From assembly GCA_005888755.1 (NCBI GenBank), contig VBBQ01000034.1:1-60632 (forward strand): a stretch of DNA of 60,632 bases, read 5' to 3'. Below the pieces are notes generated by a model. That model saw only the letters and a list, made by a program, of their open reading frames with translations, did no database searches and was not told where the DNA came from. Positions 24,299 to 33,980 of the stretch are shown here, piece by piece. Every line of letters starts with the position of its first letter. The stretch's first letter is position 1. The stretch comes from Candidatus Bathyarchaeota archaeon. GTDB taxonomy: Archaea > Thermoproteota > Bathyarchaeia > 40CM-2-53-6. The translations under genes were made by a program, and so were the position numbers.

Positions 24299-24993
24299 GC
24301 GTACAGTCTCTCATGCGATTTCGTAAGTCTGGATTTGTGATCATACTCTCTTTCGATGAGTTTCGCATCCTTCAACAGCTCTTTCAGGTTGACCTTGAAA
24401 TTGTAGGCTTTCGAGATCTGACGGATTGCTAACGCGGCTGCCGCAGGATCAGCCCTAGATGGCTCCGCGTAGGGAAGGACTGCAACTGCAGGGAAGTCGT
24501 GGATTTCAAACTCACTCAGCATTACCGCGAGTGGTCCATAGACTAGCAAGCCCGGCTCAAGAATCGGCGCCTTGAACACTTTCGCTCGATCAAGGTATGC
24601 GCCAGTCGGAACGACGCAGAACTCGTCGTTGTTGTTCCTGAAAGATGAGTCCAGCCCTCCGATCAGAATGGCGTCTTTGAACTTGCTCTTCACAGCCCAG
24701 TTCGCCAGGACCTTAGCAAACTCCGCCTCCTCCGATCTGTGGGGGGAAAATTCCAGTTTGACCAAGACTGTCTTGCCTCTCCGGTAGACCTCAAAAGGTG
24801 TGACCAGCCCGCCGTCAGCAGTTCCGACCCAGGGCGGAGGGTTCGCCACCTGAATGAAGCCTACTCGCTCTGCTTTCAGCGCGTGTATCATGTAGGAGGT
24901 GGCTATGTAGCCAGTCTGTCCTACGCCATGGAACCCTGTGACCAGGGTGGAGCCCTTGAGATTCTTTGAATCGACGAGGAGTTGAACTGGCAC
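24295..24993 (-). CDS. PAC2-family protein (proteasome-assembly-chaperone-like)
   Basis: A 232-residue protein with the PAC2 layout: STLVTGFHGVGQTGYIATSYMIHAL, RVGFIQVANPPPW, DAILIGGLDSSF and GPLAVMLSEFEIHDFPAVAVLPYAEPSRADPAAAALAIRQI. Archaeal homologues are related to the PbaA/PbaB proteasome chaperones, though direct roles are unclear. It ends tail to tail with tgtA, overlapping by 4 nt. Confidence 0.85.
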   Translation of the reverse strand: MPVQLLVDSKNLKGSTLVTGFHGVGQTGYIATSYMIHALKAERVGFIQVANPPPWVGTADGGLVTPFEVYRRGKTVLVKLEFSPHRSEEAEFAKVLANWAVKSKFKDAILIGGLDSSFRNNNDEFCVVPTGAYLDRAKVFKAPILEPGLLVYGPLAVMLSEFEIHDFPAVAVLPYAEPSRADPAAAALAIRQISKAYNFKVNLKELLKDAKLIEREYDHKSRLTKSHERLYA

Positions 24994-25070
24994 TCTAATA
25001 CCAACTGAGCAAAGCGAATGGGTCTAGCTTAACCGTGCCTAAAAATCTCTCCGGACACTCGGTTGTAGGG

Positions 25071-25079
25071 CTTTTATTG
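25071..25079 (+). promoter_or_regulatory. TATA-like box upstream of the beta-CASP nuclease
   Basis: CTTTTATTG, about 80 nt before the ATG at 25159; it would give a leader of about 55 nt. Confidence 0.35.
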
Positions 25080-25158
25080 TAGTCTCTCAAACCGTTCCAC
25101 TCGCAGAGTGAACAAGAATTCCTCGCAATAATCCATTTCATGCTGTAACGGTGAACGG

Positions 25159-26418
25159 ATGAAAATCAGGTTCTTAGGCGCCTGCCAGGAAGTAGGCAGG
25201 TCCGCGTTCGCGGTAAGCGTCGGTAGCAAGTATCTCGTCCTGGACTACGGCGTAATGGTAAATCATCACGTCGGATTCCCAATGCACATCCCTCCGAAAG
25301 AAGTGGAGGCGATCGTACTTACACATGCGCACTTGGACCACGTTGGGTCTGCTCCGATATTCTACATTCACGGTGGCGTCCCGCTGTATGGAGTACAGCC
25401 AACTTTCACGCTTACCAGCCTGATCATCAAAGACTTCCTCAAGCTCAGCGGATACTACGCCCCATACGAGTTCATGGACCTCCAGACAATGCTAAAGCAC
25501 ACTCGGGAGCTTCAGTATCACCAGTCGATCGATGTCGGTGACGCATCTCTAACTCTGGTTAATGCTGGCCACATACCGGGCAGTGCTCAGGCGATAATCA
25601 CTTCTGAAGGCAAACGGTTACTGTACACCGGCGATTTCAATCGTCAACCAACAAGGCTTGTCGACGGCGCAGACCCGAGTAACTACAAGGACCTCGACGC
25701 GATCATCATCGAAGGAACCTACGCCACAGAAGACCACCCGATACGCGACGGATTGGAAAAAGAGTTCGTCGAAAAAGTAACAGAAGTGGTCGAGGGAGGA
25801 GGAACAGTCCTCGTACCAGCCTTCGGCGTTGGGAGATCCCAAGAACTTCTCTCAGTTCTTTCAGCCTACCACTTTGAGCATCCTGTCTTCGTCGATGGAA
25901 TGGCCCTCGACGCAATGGAGATGCTGCTGAAATATCCTTCATCCCTAAGGGACTCGTCCGTCTTCGAACGGGCAAGCAAGATGGCTCACTGGGTCGACGG
26001 CTGGAATGATCGGAGGAGAGCTGCAAAAACCGCGGGCGTGATAATATCGCCGGCAGGGATGTTGAAGGGCGGCGCGTCCGTCTTCTATATGGAGAATGTT
26101 GCTGCGAAGAAGCAGAACGCAGTGTTCATGGTCAGCTTCCAAGTACCCGGCAGCCCCGGGAGAATCCTCTTGGAGAGGAAGAAGTTCGTAATCCATGGCA
26201 AAGCCCGACCCGTGGACGCGCGAGTAGAGCGTTTCGACTTCTCATCCCACGGCGGCAGACGTGAACTAGAACTAACACTTTCTGATCTGGACAAGAAGAC
26301 AAAAGTGTTCATCGTGCACGGCGCGGAGGGAAACTGCAAGAAGCTTGCGGAGTGGGCTTCGAAAGAACAAGGATTGGACGCGAAGGCCCCGAAGACCGGG
26401 GACGTTATCGAGATCTAG
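25159..26418 (+). CDS. Beta-CASP metallo-beta-lactamase ribonuclease (aCPSF2-like)
   Basis: RNA-processing nuclease of the CPSF73 superfamily. The 419-residue protein has the MBL metal motif LTHAHLDHVG, GHIPGSAQAII, LYTGDFNRQPTRLVD, an inserted beta-CASP domain (FGVGRSQELLSVL ... ISPAGMLKGGASVFYM), and late motifs RVERFDFSSHGGR and FIVHGAEGN. There are no N-terminal KH domains, so it is the short form (aCPSF2), not the transcription-termination factor aCPSF1. It is followed 6 nt later by a presenilin-like protease in the same direction. Confidence 0.88.
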   Translation: MKIRFLGACQEVGRSAFAVSVGSKYLVLDYGVMVNHHVGFPMHIPPKEVEAIVLTHAHLDHVGSAPIFYIHGGVPLYGVQPTFTLTSLIIKDFLKLSGYYAPYEFMDLQTMLKHTRELQYHQSIDVGDASLTLVNAGHIPGSAQAIITSEGKRLLYTGDFNRQPTRLVDGADPSNYKDLDAIIIEGTYATEDHPIRDGLEKEFVEKVTEVVEGGGTVLVPAFGVGRSQELLSVLSAYHFEHPVFVDGMALDAMEMLLKYPSSLRDSSVFERASKMAHWVDGWNDRRRAAKTAGVIISPAGMLKGGASVFYMENVAAKKQNAVFMVSFQVPGSPGRILLERKKFVIHGKARPVDARVERFDFSSHGGRRELELTLSDLDKKTKVFIVHGAEGNCKKLAEWASKEQGLDAKAPKTGDVIEI

Positions 26419-26424
26419 GGCTCC

Positions 26425-27279
26425 ATGGCAAAGGAAGATCACGGGGCTTTCAAGCCCCGTCCACGCCACCTTTACCCAGTAATTCTCAGTCTAACCGTTA
26501 CGGGTCTGCTAGGGTATCCGATTTCAAACCAGATCGTTCCCCAAGCCCAAGTAACACCCTTCCAGGGCGACAGTTTGAGCTCCGCAGGCCTTAACGCCCT
26601 CATCTTCGTAATTGCCCTCGGAGCAAGCGCGACGGCAATGCTCCTCATGGTTAGAAGAGGGAGGATGAAGTTTATCCGCTCGCTGATCAAAGTAGCTGTC
26701 CTCGTCGTATCATTTGCGGTAGCCTTCTGGTACACGGCTTCGATTTTCCTTGTGATTCCGAACTCTCCCCCAGACCCTCTAGCAACCATAATCATCCTAG
26801 GAGTCTCGCTTGGAACAGCTATCGCAATTGCGCTCACGATATTTGGAAAGACAAAAAAGTATCAATTGATCGGAATAACACTCATTGGTGCGCTGACTGG
26901 GATTTTCTTGGGCTACTCGATCGGCCCTCTGACTGCATTGGTTCTGATTGGGGCCCTCGTTATCTACGATATTGTAGCCGTGTTTCGAGGCCCGGTTGGA
27001 GCCCTTGCGAAGACAATTGAAGAGGGCGATCTGCCGGGAGCCGTGTTCACCTATGGGGATCTGACAATCGGGATGGGAGACATGGTCTTCTACTCGCTAG
27101 TCGCGACAACCGCGCTCGTTTACTTTGGTGGTGTTCTGTCGTTCTTCGGTGCGGCCATCGGGATATTAGCAGGAACTTTTCTCGGGTTCAAAGCATTGTC
27201 GAAGTACGAGATGTTCCCCGGCCTCCCATTTTCCTTGCTGCTAGGGGTTGCGGGTATGCTCCTCGCCGGCTACCTATAG
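26425..27279 (+). CDS. Presenilin/signal-peptide-peptidase-like intramembrane aspartyl protease
   Basis: Polytopic protein of 284 residues with about nine hydrophobic segments. The two catalytic aspartates stand in VIYDIVAVF (D182) and IGMGDMVFYS (D219, GxGD motif), and the third signature PGLP (265-268) replaces the eukaryotic PAL. Archaeal homologues such as MCMJR1 PSH cleave membrane-bound peptides. ATG start 6 nt after the beta-CASP gene. Its last 6 nt overlap the HAD gene on the other strand. Confidence 0.9.
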   Translation: MAKEDHGAFKPRPRHLYPVILSLTVTGLLGYPISNQIVPQAQVTPFQGDSLSSAGLNALIFVIALGASATAMLLMVRRGRMKFIRSLIKVAVLVVSFAVAFWYTASIFLVIPNSPPDPLATIIILGVSLGTAIAIALTIFGKTKKYQLIGITLIGALTGIFLGYSIGPLTALVLIGALVIYDIVAVFRGPVGALAKTIEEGDLPGAVFTYGDLTIGMGDMVFYSLVATTALVYFGGVLSFFGAAIGILAGTFLGFKALSKYEMFPGLPFSLLLGVAGMLLAGYL

Positions 27280-27993
27280 AGACGCTAGAGTCGCTGATGC
27301 CTCAGCGAGACTCGAGAAACGATAATCGGCGATGCTATCGGCCATCGATCTCTTCGAAACCAGAACGGTCTTCATGCCCGTGATAGTACCTCCCCAGACA
27401 TCGTGTCTCTCTGAATCGCCAACGATTACCGTTTCCCGTGGCTGTAGCTTGAACTGCATCAGCGCGTAGAGGAATATTCCTGGGTCAGGCTTTCGGATCC
27501 CGACAAAAGCGGATGTTACGACTTTGTCAAAGTATTCCAGAAGGCCCACTTTGCGAAGAATTTCCACCGCGACATCGTGAGATGATACGTTCGATATTAT
27601 TCCCAACTTGATTCTTCGTTTCGAGAGCTTCTGGAGGAGAGGTTTCGAGTCCGGGAAGACAACCGCGTTTTCTGCTCGGGCGGAGACGACGATCCTGATC
27701 GCCTCCTCCACCAGACTGTCCTCAGGCTCCTGGCCTAGCGCCTGCCTCAGGAGCTGCACCATCCATGCCTGGATTGGGATCTCGACGTGATTCTTGGTGC
27801 GGAAAGCCTCGTTTACCTTGTACCCTTGCTTGTAGATCGTGAATAGTTCAGATGGGGGGTTGGGACGAGGTATGATTTTGCTGATATTTTCCAGTGCCTT
27901 CATCGTGACCAGGTTATCTTCGATGTTTTGTGTTACGAGGGTCTCTCCGAGATCGAAGAATATCGCTTTGACTCGCGTCATGGATGATCTCAT
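27274..27993 (-). CDS. HAD-superfamily hydrolase
   Basis: A 239-residue haloacid-dehalogenase-type phosphatase with motif I FFDLGETLVTQ (nucleophile Asp followed by a Gly where phosphatases commonly have a second Asp), motif II IKLGIISNVSSHD, motif III region VGIRKPDPGIFLYAL with the Lys, and motif IV VGDSERHDVWGG. The DLGET variant occurs in the HAD family near dehalogenases and phosphoglycolate phosphatases. It is 3 nt from the aRF1 gene on the same strand. Confidence 0.88.
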   Translation of the reverse strand: MRSSMTRVKAIFFDLGETLVTQNIEDNLVTMKALENISKIIPRPNPPSELFTIYKQGYKVNEAFRTKNHVEIPIQAWMVQLLRQALGQEPEDSLVEEAIRIVVSARAENAVVFPDSKPLLQKLSKRRIKLGIISNVSSHDVAVEILRKVGLLEYFDKVVTSAFVGIRKPDPGIFLYALMQFKLQPRETVIVGDSERHDVWGGTITGMKTVLVSKRSMADSIADYRFSSLAEASATLASL

Positions 27994-27996
27994 GGA

Positions 27997-29265
27997 CTAG
28001 TTGGCAGGGTAGCGCAGAACTGCGGCGATTTTTCCGAATGCGTCGCGGAGCATTCGTCCTTCCTCAGTCTCCTCTGAGACAACCTCGACTTTGCTTCCAC
28101 CCTTCTCCGCATAGTCCAGAAAGCTATCGATGATATCGCTGTCTTCAACGACCTCAAGATTCGGTTTGCCACAATTCTTGCATGGTCGCGTGGAAAGTTC
28201 GCTCTTGACCGCGTGCGCTTCGTATCTTGTTCCACGAAATTCTTCTAGGTTGCCGCAGTTTTTGCATTTGAGGCCGAGTCTTTGACCCTCCAGCTTCTCT
28301 GAGATTAGCAGAGTATCGACAACGCCTTTTTCCAGATATTTCTGGACCTGTATTTCGCCGAAGACCCCTTTGCCGGTTTCGTGGCCTAGTTCGTAGAGGA
28401 ATTTCTGGACCATCTGCTTCTCCTCTTTGTACCGGACTCCTTTCAGGATCTCGCTGCTCTTCTCAACAACCTCCTCAACACCTGCCTCGCTCGTATAACT
28501 GGTGTCGACGATCGAGAGCACCTTCTTCTTCAGCGTATACTGCAGGTATTCTCCTTCGGACCAGACGTATTTTGTCGGTCCGGGCCCGCCAACGATAATT
28601 CCCTTGAGGTCGGGTATTGCAAGCATCATCTCGTTGAAGTGTTGACCGACCCGTTTGTAGTAGTCGTGGGTGACTCCTTCTCGGATCCTTTCGAAACGTC
28701 TAGCCGACTGTCCGCCAGCTCGGCTCTTGCCGGGTATTCCAGAGGTGAAGCTCTTGATGATCTCGACCCTGCGACCTTTGAGAGTTGCAACCACTGCCTC
28801 AGTCCCATCAATTACTATTATTCCATAAGTATCCTTCTCGACAACGAGAGCTAGGAGAGGCTCAACATGGAAACGGGCATCACACCTGTAAAACCCGACC
28901 GTAATCGGCTCTGGAGGAGTGAGCACGTAAATCTCCATCCGCTCACTGCCGAAACCATTCTGCGGGATCATACCTGCAAAGATCACTAGTCCCGTGGGAG
29001 GTGGTTCCTTGAACAATCGTAGGCGCTGCATCACCCGCTCTATGGAGTCTTGGACGGCTTGCCGCGTCGTGCGTGATTTGATGTTGGAAGCTGTTCCAGC
29101 TTCTTCCCGGAGCTGACTGAGAACCTCGTGTATTCGACGGTCTGGCGGTACGTAGAGGCTGATGAGTTCAGTGCCTCGTCCTTCCTTCCGGGCGAGTTGC
29201 TCGAGGGTTCGTCTGAACTTGAACTGGGCGACCGAGTCTGAGGCGGACACGACTGAACTCGCCAA
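27997..29265 (-). CDS. prf1: Peptide chain release factor aRF1 (eRF1 family)
   Basis: Recognises all three stop codons and triggers peptide release. The 422-residue protein has the codon-reading NIKS motif (residues 61-64), the catalytic GGQ (184-186, in GKSRAGGQSARRFER), the middle/C-domain region GGPGPTKYVWSEGEYLQYTLKKK, and a zinc ribbon with two CxxC pairs (CKNCGNLEEF, CKNCGKPNLE), retained in many archaeal aRF1s. Upstream of the HAD gene in one transcript. Confidence 0.97.
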   Translation of the reverse strand: MASSVVSASDSVAQFKFRRTLEQLARKEGRGTELISLYVPPDRRIHEVLSQLREEAGTASNIKSRTTRQAVQDSIERVMQRLRLFKEPPPTGLVIFAGMIPQNGFGSERMEIYVLTPPEPITVGFYRCDARFHVEPLLALVVEKDTYGIIVIDGTEAVVATLKGRRVEIIKSFTSGIPGKSRAGGQSARRFERIREGVTHDYYKRVGQHFNEMMLAIPDLKGIIVGGPGPTKYVWSEGEYLQYTLKKKVLSIVDTSYTSEAGVEEVVEKSSEILKGVRYKEEKQMVQKFLYELGHETGKGVFGEIQVQKYLEKGVVDTLLISEKLEGQRLGLKCKNCGNLEEFRGTRYEAHAVKSELSTRPCKNCGKPNLEVVEDSDIIDSFLDYAEKGGSKVEVVSEETEEGRMLRDAFGKIAAVLRYPAN

Positions 29266-29450
29266 TTTCTACCGGAGCTCCAGCCAGAAAAAGTAAGTAG
29301 AGAGGCCTACGTTTCTAGGCCGGCTCGTTCACATCTTGGATTTTTTCTTCTTTCCCGGATTGTGCTTCGCGCACGTGCTACACATTTGCCTATGAGTCCT
29401 CACAAGAATGGATGGTTTTTGCGTATAAAATGCTTTTTCCAATACCGGAG

Positions 29451-30347
29451 CTAGCCAATTACTCCTTGCCTCTGGAGTTCATCCTGTAGTCCCGCCTTGA
29501 CCTGTCGCAGCCGGACCCGCTGGTCGGCATATTCGTCCCCAGAGACCCTACCTGTTTTGAAATCATCGTCCAACTGCTTCATCTGTTTCTCGAGTTCCGA
29601 CATGCGATGGCGGAGCTGTTCTAAGTATGAGCTTGACGTGTCCTGAGACGCGATCTGGCTGGGAGTAAGCGATGACTTGATTATTCCATCTTCTATCCTC
29701 ATGATATTGTTCGCTGTTTTCGCGACGTTCTGGTCATGTGTGACCATTATCAGGGTCTTTCCCAGCTCGCGGTTTATCTTGACGAGGAAATCTGTGACCA
29801 TCTTCGCGTTCACGCTGTCAAGTTCGCCGGTAGGCTCGTCCGCCAGGAGCAAAGGAGGATCGTTTGCAAGCGCCGCTGCTATAGCTACTCGTTGTTGTTC
29901 TCCACCGCTGAGTTCGTCGGGCTTGTGGTCCTGTCTATCTGCAAGGCCCACGATACCGAGAAGTTCTTTGGTTCTCGCCGAGCGGGTCCCACCTGGGGTT
30001 CCCATCGCCATCATGGGAAGCTCCACGTTTTCCGCGGCCGTCAGCGTCGGGATCAGGTTGAGCGTCTGGAAAACGTGACCGACGATCTGGCGCCGGTAGT
30101 AGACCAGCCTTCTCGGGTCTAGATCTGTCAGGACAGTATTGCCAACGTGGACGTTTCCCGCGGTTGCTCTGTCGAGTCCTCCAAGAATGTTCAACAGGGT
30201 GGTCTTTCCGCTTCCGCTAGGACCTATGATCGAGACCATCCCTCCCGCTTCGACTTTGAGGTTGATCCCACGTAGCGCTTGCGTTTCCACTCTGCCGAGC
30301 TTGTAGGCTTTGACGAGAGAATCCACCGTAACCGGGACAGCGGTCAT
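29451..30347 (-). CDS. ABC transporter ATP-binding protein (MacB/LolD type)
   Basis: Nucleotide-binding subunit of about 298 residues. It has Walker A IGPSGSGKTT, the Q-loop VFQTLNLIPTLTAAENVELPM, the signature LSGGEQQRVAIA, Walker B LLLADEPTGELD and the H-loop MVTHD. A C-terminal coiled coil (QLRHRMSELEKQMKQLDDDFKTG) adds about 60 residues. I place the start at the ATG whose last two bases fall in the permease stop (30347); longer frames would lie inside the permease. MacB-like pairs export peptides, drugs or lipoproteins; the substrate is unknown. Confidence 0.93.
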   Translation of the reverse strand: MTAVPVTVDSLVKAYKLGRVETQALRGINLKVEAGGMVSIIGPSGSGKTTLLNILGGLDRATAGNVHVGNTVLTDLDPRRLVYYRRQIVGHVFQTLNLIPTLTAAENVELPMMAMGTPGGTRSARTKELLGIVGLADRQDHKPDELSGGEQQRVAIAAALANDPPLLLADEPTGELDSVNAKMVTDFLVKINRELGKTLIMVTHDQNVAKTANNIMRIEDGIIKSSLTPSQIASQDTSSSYLEQLRHRMSELEKQMKQLDDDFKTGRVSGDEYADQRVRLRQVKAGLQDELQRQGVIG

Positions 30348-33157
30348 GCGAATCTCACGGTTCTGCTCATCTTTGAAAGGTCTTTCCTCGCGGCGGTTAT
30401 GGCAGGTAGAAAGACGCCTAGGAATAGCAGACCGATAATCGCCAAGATGTTCTCCAGGGCCCACAGTGGAAAGACCACTCTGCGGGGGGCGAGGAGGCTC
30501 GCATAGTTCGGTGTCAGGGAGTTCTGTGCGAGACTATCCCCGCGGACTGTGATCAGTCCGACAGCCGTCGCGAGTATCACGGCAAAGATGACTAGGGGCA
30601 GGACTTCTGTGACAAGGAGCCCTAACATTTGCTTGTAGGACAGTCCTCTAACGGCCAGCATCGTAGTTTCCTTTTCCCTCTCTTTGAAGCCGGTGTAGGT
30701 TACTGCTCCGATTCCGATGGACGCAGCAAGTCCGGCGAAAACTGTTCCAAGCCGCAAAACGTTTTGGGTTCCGTTCGCTATCACCGCTCCTGCGTCTTGA
30801 GCGCTTGCCTGTGCTCCGTTGGAAACAACGGGCCCTGTTCCTTGCGTAAAATCTTGCGCTGTCCTTACTGCGAGGGATGGATAGGCTTTCTGTATTGAGT
30901 TCGCGAGTTCGGTGAACGAGACTCCGGGTTCAGCTTTGACCAAGACAGAATTGATGCCGGAAATAGAGGGGTATTGTGTGAACAAGCTTAGCGGGACGAA
31001 TGACCATCCTTCGGGCTGAAAATAGGAATACCCGAAAGGTTGAGCTTGGGTCTGTTGGGAATAGTCAGGTCCAAAGAAGCTTATGACAGTGAGGCTCACG
31101 TTCTGGCCTACTATTACCGTCCCTCCATGTAGGATATTGTAGTATGAGGCGAGGCCATGATCGAGCACGATGCTTTGGCTGTTCGACTGCATGTTCTGGA
31201 AAACCGTGTTAATGTTCCCGCTGAACCATTCGGGTTCGTAGTATGCACCCTGCCTCCATGTTGCCGGGTCTATGGCTTTGATCGTGATGGAGGCGCGAGA
31301 GGAGAGGCTGAGAGTGTTATCAGACTCTGGCGTGGCCCCGGTGACGTTGCTCCAGCCACGGAGTTGACTGGCCACCAGAGTGGCGTAGGTGAGGTTGAAA
31401 TTCCCTCTCCCGGAAACACGAAGGTCCGAGCCTACTTGGACCTCCGCTTGGCGAACGTTGTAGTCTTGCAGGCTGGCCATGTCTCCGATGACCCATATGG
31501 AGTATCCTGCTATCAGTGCAACTAGAAAAACCAGGGCGGTAACGCGGCGCGGGTTTCGGAAAACACTCTTGGAAGCTAGAGAGGCGATATCTCCAACCAG
31601 GCGTTTGGAAAGAGACGCAAATCTCCTGTGAAAACGGAGTGCTACCCCTGTCGAAAGCTGAGTCGCGCCGTAGAGGAAAAGGAATGGGCCGATGATGTTT
31701 AGTCCGTAGTCGAGGACTGCCATGATTATCAGAACAATGGCGAGGAGGAAGTTTACGCCAAAGAGATAGCGGCCGAAGTTCTGGAAGTTTATCCCAAGTA
31801 GAAGGAGAATGATCTTGTAGAGGCCGAGGGAGAAGGCTATTATCGCGCCCCGTTTCTTCGATGGACGCGTATCCTCAAGATAGACGTATTCTCGCAAAGC
31901 CTTGGAGGGGTCCATGCTTGCTGCAGCACGGGCCGGCGAGTAGACCGCCAGCAGGGTAAGAACAACGGTGAAGATCATCGTGGCGATGGCTGTGTCTTGG
32001 CTGAGGAACACTCCGCTCTGATAGCTACCGCTGAGCACCTGGACAAAGTACGGGTTCAGTAGGACTGCGGCGGCGAGCCCTAGACTTCCACCAATTAGTC
32101 CGACAAGGAGGGCTTCGACTAGGAAGTGCCGGAAAAGCTGGCTCTCAGAGAAGCCCTTGGTCATGAGTAAACCGATCTCTCTTCGGCGGAGGTTGAAGGA
32201 TGCCTGGGAAACGGTTCTTCCAACGAACCAGGCTACGAAAAAGACGGGGATTGAAAAGATTGTGAACGTAAGTCTGAGACTGAATATGCTGGAGGAGAAC
32301 TGCTGAAGGGGACTTATCAGGTTCGGTTGGGAGCTGAACCCGTTCAGCGCGGCCACGTTCGAAACCTGATCGTCGATCTGCTGGACCTGTGTAATGCTGC
32401 TCTCCACGTTGAAAGCGCTCAGAAGCTTTGGTCTATCGAGGTAGACATTTACAGAGCCAGTAATGGAGTACTCTCCTCGGCCGAATCTGGTTTGATTGTA
32501 AGCCCAATCGGCGATATGATTGAATGTCTTGTCCCAACTTACGATGAGTGTGCTGGCCGGTTTCGCTGTCGAGCCCGAGGGGCCATAGTAGATCGGGCTA
32601 GCACCGAGAGTATTGACGGCGACCGTGTCTAGATGTACTTCGCCGACGACCGTGAGTGTAACATTGAATCTCGGTCCGGACTGTCCGAAGCTGTACTTGA
32701 CAGTTTGGCCCAGCTTGTAGGTCTGCGCGAACTGCGAGTCCGCGTTGATCATGGATTCGTTTGCATTGGAAATTTCTCGGCCACTTACGAGCGTAAGATG
32801 TTGGTAGAGAAGCGAGCTGTCTTGTATGGCTTTGATGTATGGATTCGATGTGTTGTAAGGAAAGAATTGTTCTGTTACGCTTCCCAAGGACTCTGCAGCA
32901 ATCACTCCGCTGACACCTTGTACCCTTTGGATGACGTTGTCGAACGAGGAGCGAGGAACCGACATTCCACCGGATACTGGTATGAGCGAGATGTCAACGG
33001 GGGTGTTAGCGAGCTGAGCGTCGAGGGCTTGTTTCCCGATGGTGTCCGCTCCAACGTTGATCCCGCCGAAGAATGTGGCGGCAAGCATCATGCCGAGTAT
33101 CAGCGATGCGTAAAGCTTCCATGATCGTACGATTCTCTTGAGCGCGTATGATAGCAT
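30344..33157 (-). CDS. FtsX/MacB-type ABC transporter permease (fused, 937 aa)
   Basis: Large permease with an N-terminal TM, a long extracytoplasmic region, an FtsX-like TM bundle (FSIPVFFVAWFVGRTV ... LLVGLIGGSLGLAAAVLL), a central TM cluster, a second extracellular region, and a final bundle (FAGLAASIGIGAVTYTGFKEREKE ... VLPLVIFAVILATAVGLI). Two FtsX domains on one chain suggest that it works as a single fused subunit with the ATPase it overlaps by 4 nt. Extracellular parts are rich in Ser/Thr/Asn, as expected for an archaeal surface. Confidence 0.9.
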   Translation of the reverse strand: MLSYALKRIVRSWKLYASLILGMMLAATFFGGINVGADTIGKQALDAQLANTPVDISLIPVSGGMSVPRSSFDNVIQRVQGVSGVIAAESLGSVTEQFFPYNTSNPYIKAIQDSSLLYQHLTLVSGREISNANESMINADSQFAQTYKLGQTVKYSFGQSGPRFNVTLTVVGEVHLDTVAVNTLGASPIYYGPSGSTAKPASTLIVSWDKTFNHIADWAYNQTRFGRGEYSITGSVNVYLDRPKLLSAFNVESSITQVQQIDDQVSNVAALNGFSSQPNLISPLQQFSSSIFSLRLTFTIFSIPVFFVAWFVGRTVSQASFNLRRREIGLLMTKGFSESQLFRHFLVEALLVGLIGGSLGLAAAVLLNPYFVQVLSGSYQSGVFLSQDTAIATMIFTVVLTLLAVYSPARAAASMDPSKALREYVYLEDTRPSKKRGAIIAFSLGLYKIILLLLGINFQNFGRYLFGVNFLLAIVLIIMAVLDYGLNIIGPFLFLYGATQLSTGVALRFHRRFASLSKRLVGDIASLASKSVFRNPRRVTALVFLVALIAGYSIWVIGDMASLQDYNVRQAEVQVGSDLRVSGRGNFNLTYATLVASQLRGWSNVTGATPESDNTLSLSSRASITIKAIDPATWRQGAYYEPEWFSGNINTVFQNMQSNSQSIVLDHGLASYYNILHGGTVIVGQNVSLTVISFFGPDYSQQTQAQPFGYSYFQPEGWSFVPLSLFTQYPSISGINSVLVKAEPGVSFTELANSIQKAYPSLAVRTAQDFTQGTGPVVSNGAQASAQDAGAVIANGTQNVLRLGTVFAGLAASIGIGAVTYTGFKEREKETTMLAVRGLSYKQMLGLLVTEVLPLVIFAVILATAVGLITVRGDSLAQNSLTPNYASLLAPRRVVFPLWALENILAIIGLLFLGVFLPAITAARKDLSKMSRTVRFA

Positions 33158-33297
33158 CGGTAGAGAGTCATTCTTGCTCGATAGAACGGCTTTTTCAGCT
33201 TTTTCCGACGAGATTTTGAAAGAATCTTAGAACGCTCGGATGGCTTCCATTCCATTCTAATATACCGAGCTCTCGTCTGCCGGAAGGTTGAGAGAGA

Positions 33298-33978
33298 ATG
33301 CGTGCAGTCGTGAAGCTCGGAGGCGCACTATTCCGTCGTGAGCCAAACGTGACCGCCCTCAAGGACATGGGCAGGGTTCTCAGCGGGTTTGTCAAAGAGG
33401 GTAACCAGCTGGTACTTGTCGCTGGGGGCGGAGAGAACGCTAGAACCTACATTGGGGCTGCAAGGAGACTTGGCGCCGAAGAATCTACCTGCGATCTTCT
33501 CGGAATCCAGATAACGAAAGCGAACGCGGAACTATTGCGTCTAGCGCTGGGCTCGATAGCATCTTCCAAGATTCCTACGACCTTGTCGGATCTGCCTCAC
33601 TGTGTTGGACCTGGGAAGGCTGTAGTTATGGGAGGTTTACAGCCTGGCCAGTCTACGAATGCTGTCGCCGCTCTTGCGGCTGAGATTACTCGAGCCGAGA
33701 TTCTTGTGAATGGTACGGATGTGGATGGTGTCTATTCTGAGGATCCAAAGAAGAATTCGAAAGCGAAACTCATGCGCTCGGTCGATGCGGAGAAGCTTTT
33801 GAGTTGGGCTATGGGCGGGGAGGTTTTCGCGGGCCGGTACGAGTTGCTGGACCCGCTAGCGATCAAGATCATGCAAAGAGCGAAGATGCCTACGCGATTC
33901 GTATCACTCGCGGACCCAGGCAACATCCTCGCTGCTCTTCAAGGAAAGGACATCGGGACCAAAGTGGTCTATTCGTAG
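33298..33978 (+). CDS. pyrH: Archaeal UMP kinase
   Basis: Amino-acid-kinase-fold enzyme phosphorylating UMP in pyrimidine synthesis. The 226-residue protein has VVKLGGALFRRE at the start, LVLVAGGGENARTYIGAAR for the phosphate loop, KAVVMGGLQPGQSTNAVAA, ILVNGTDVDGVYSEDPKKN and a C-terminal LADPGNILAALQGKDIGT, matching the short archaeal type. The adjacent winged-helix gene starts 2 nt after the stop, so they are cotranscribed. Confidence 0.92.
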   Translation: MRAVVKLGGALFRREPNVTALKDMGRVLSGFVKEGNQLVLVAGGGENARTYIGAARRLGAEESTCDLLGIQITKANAELLRLALGSIASSKIPTTLSDLPHCVGPGKAVVMGGLQPGQSTNAVAALAAEITRAEILVNGTDVDGVYSEDPKKNSKAKLMRSVDAEKLLSWAMGGEVFAGRYELLDPLAIKIMQRAKMPTRFVSLADPGNILAALQGKDIGTKVVYS

Positions 33979-33980
33979 GA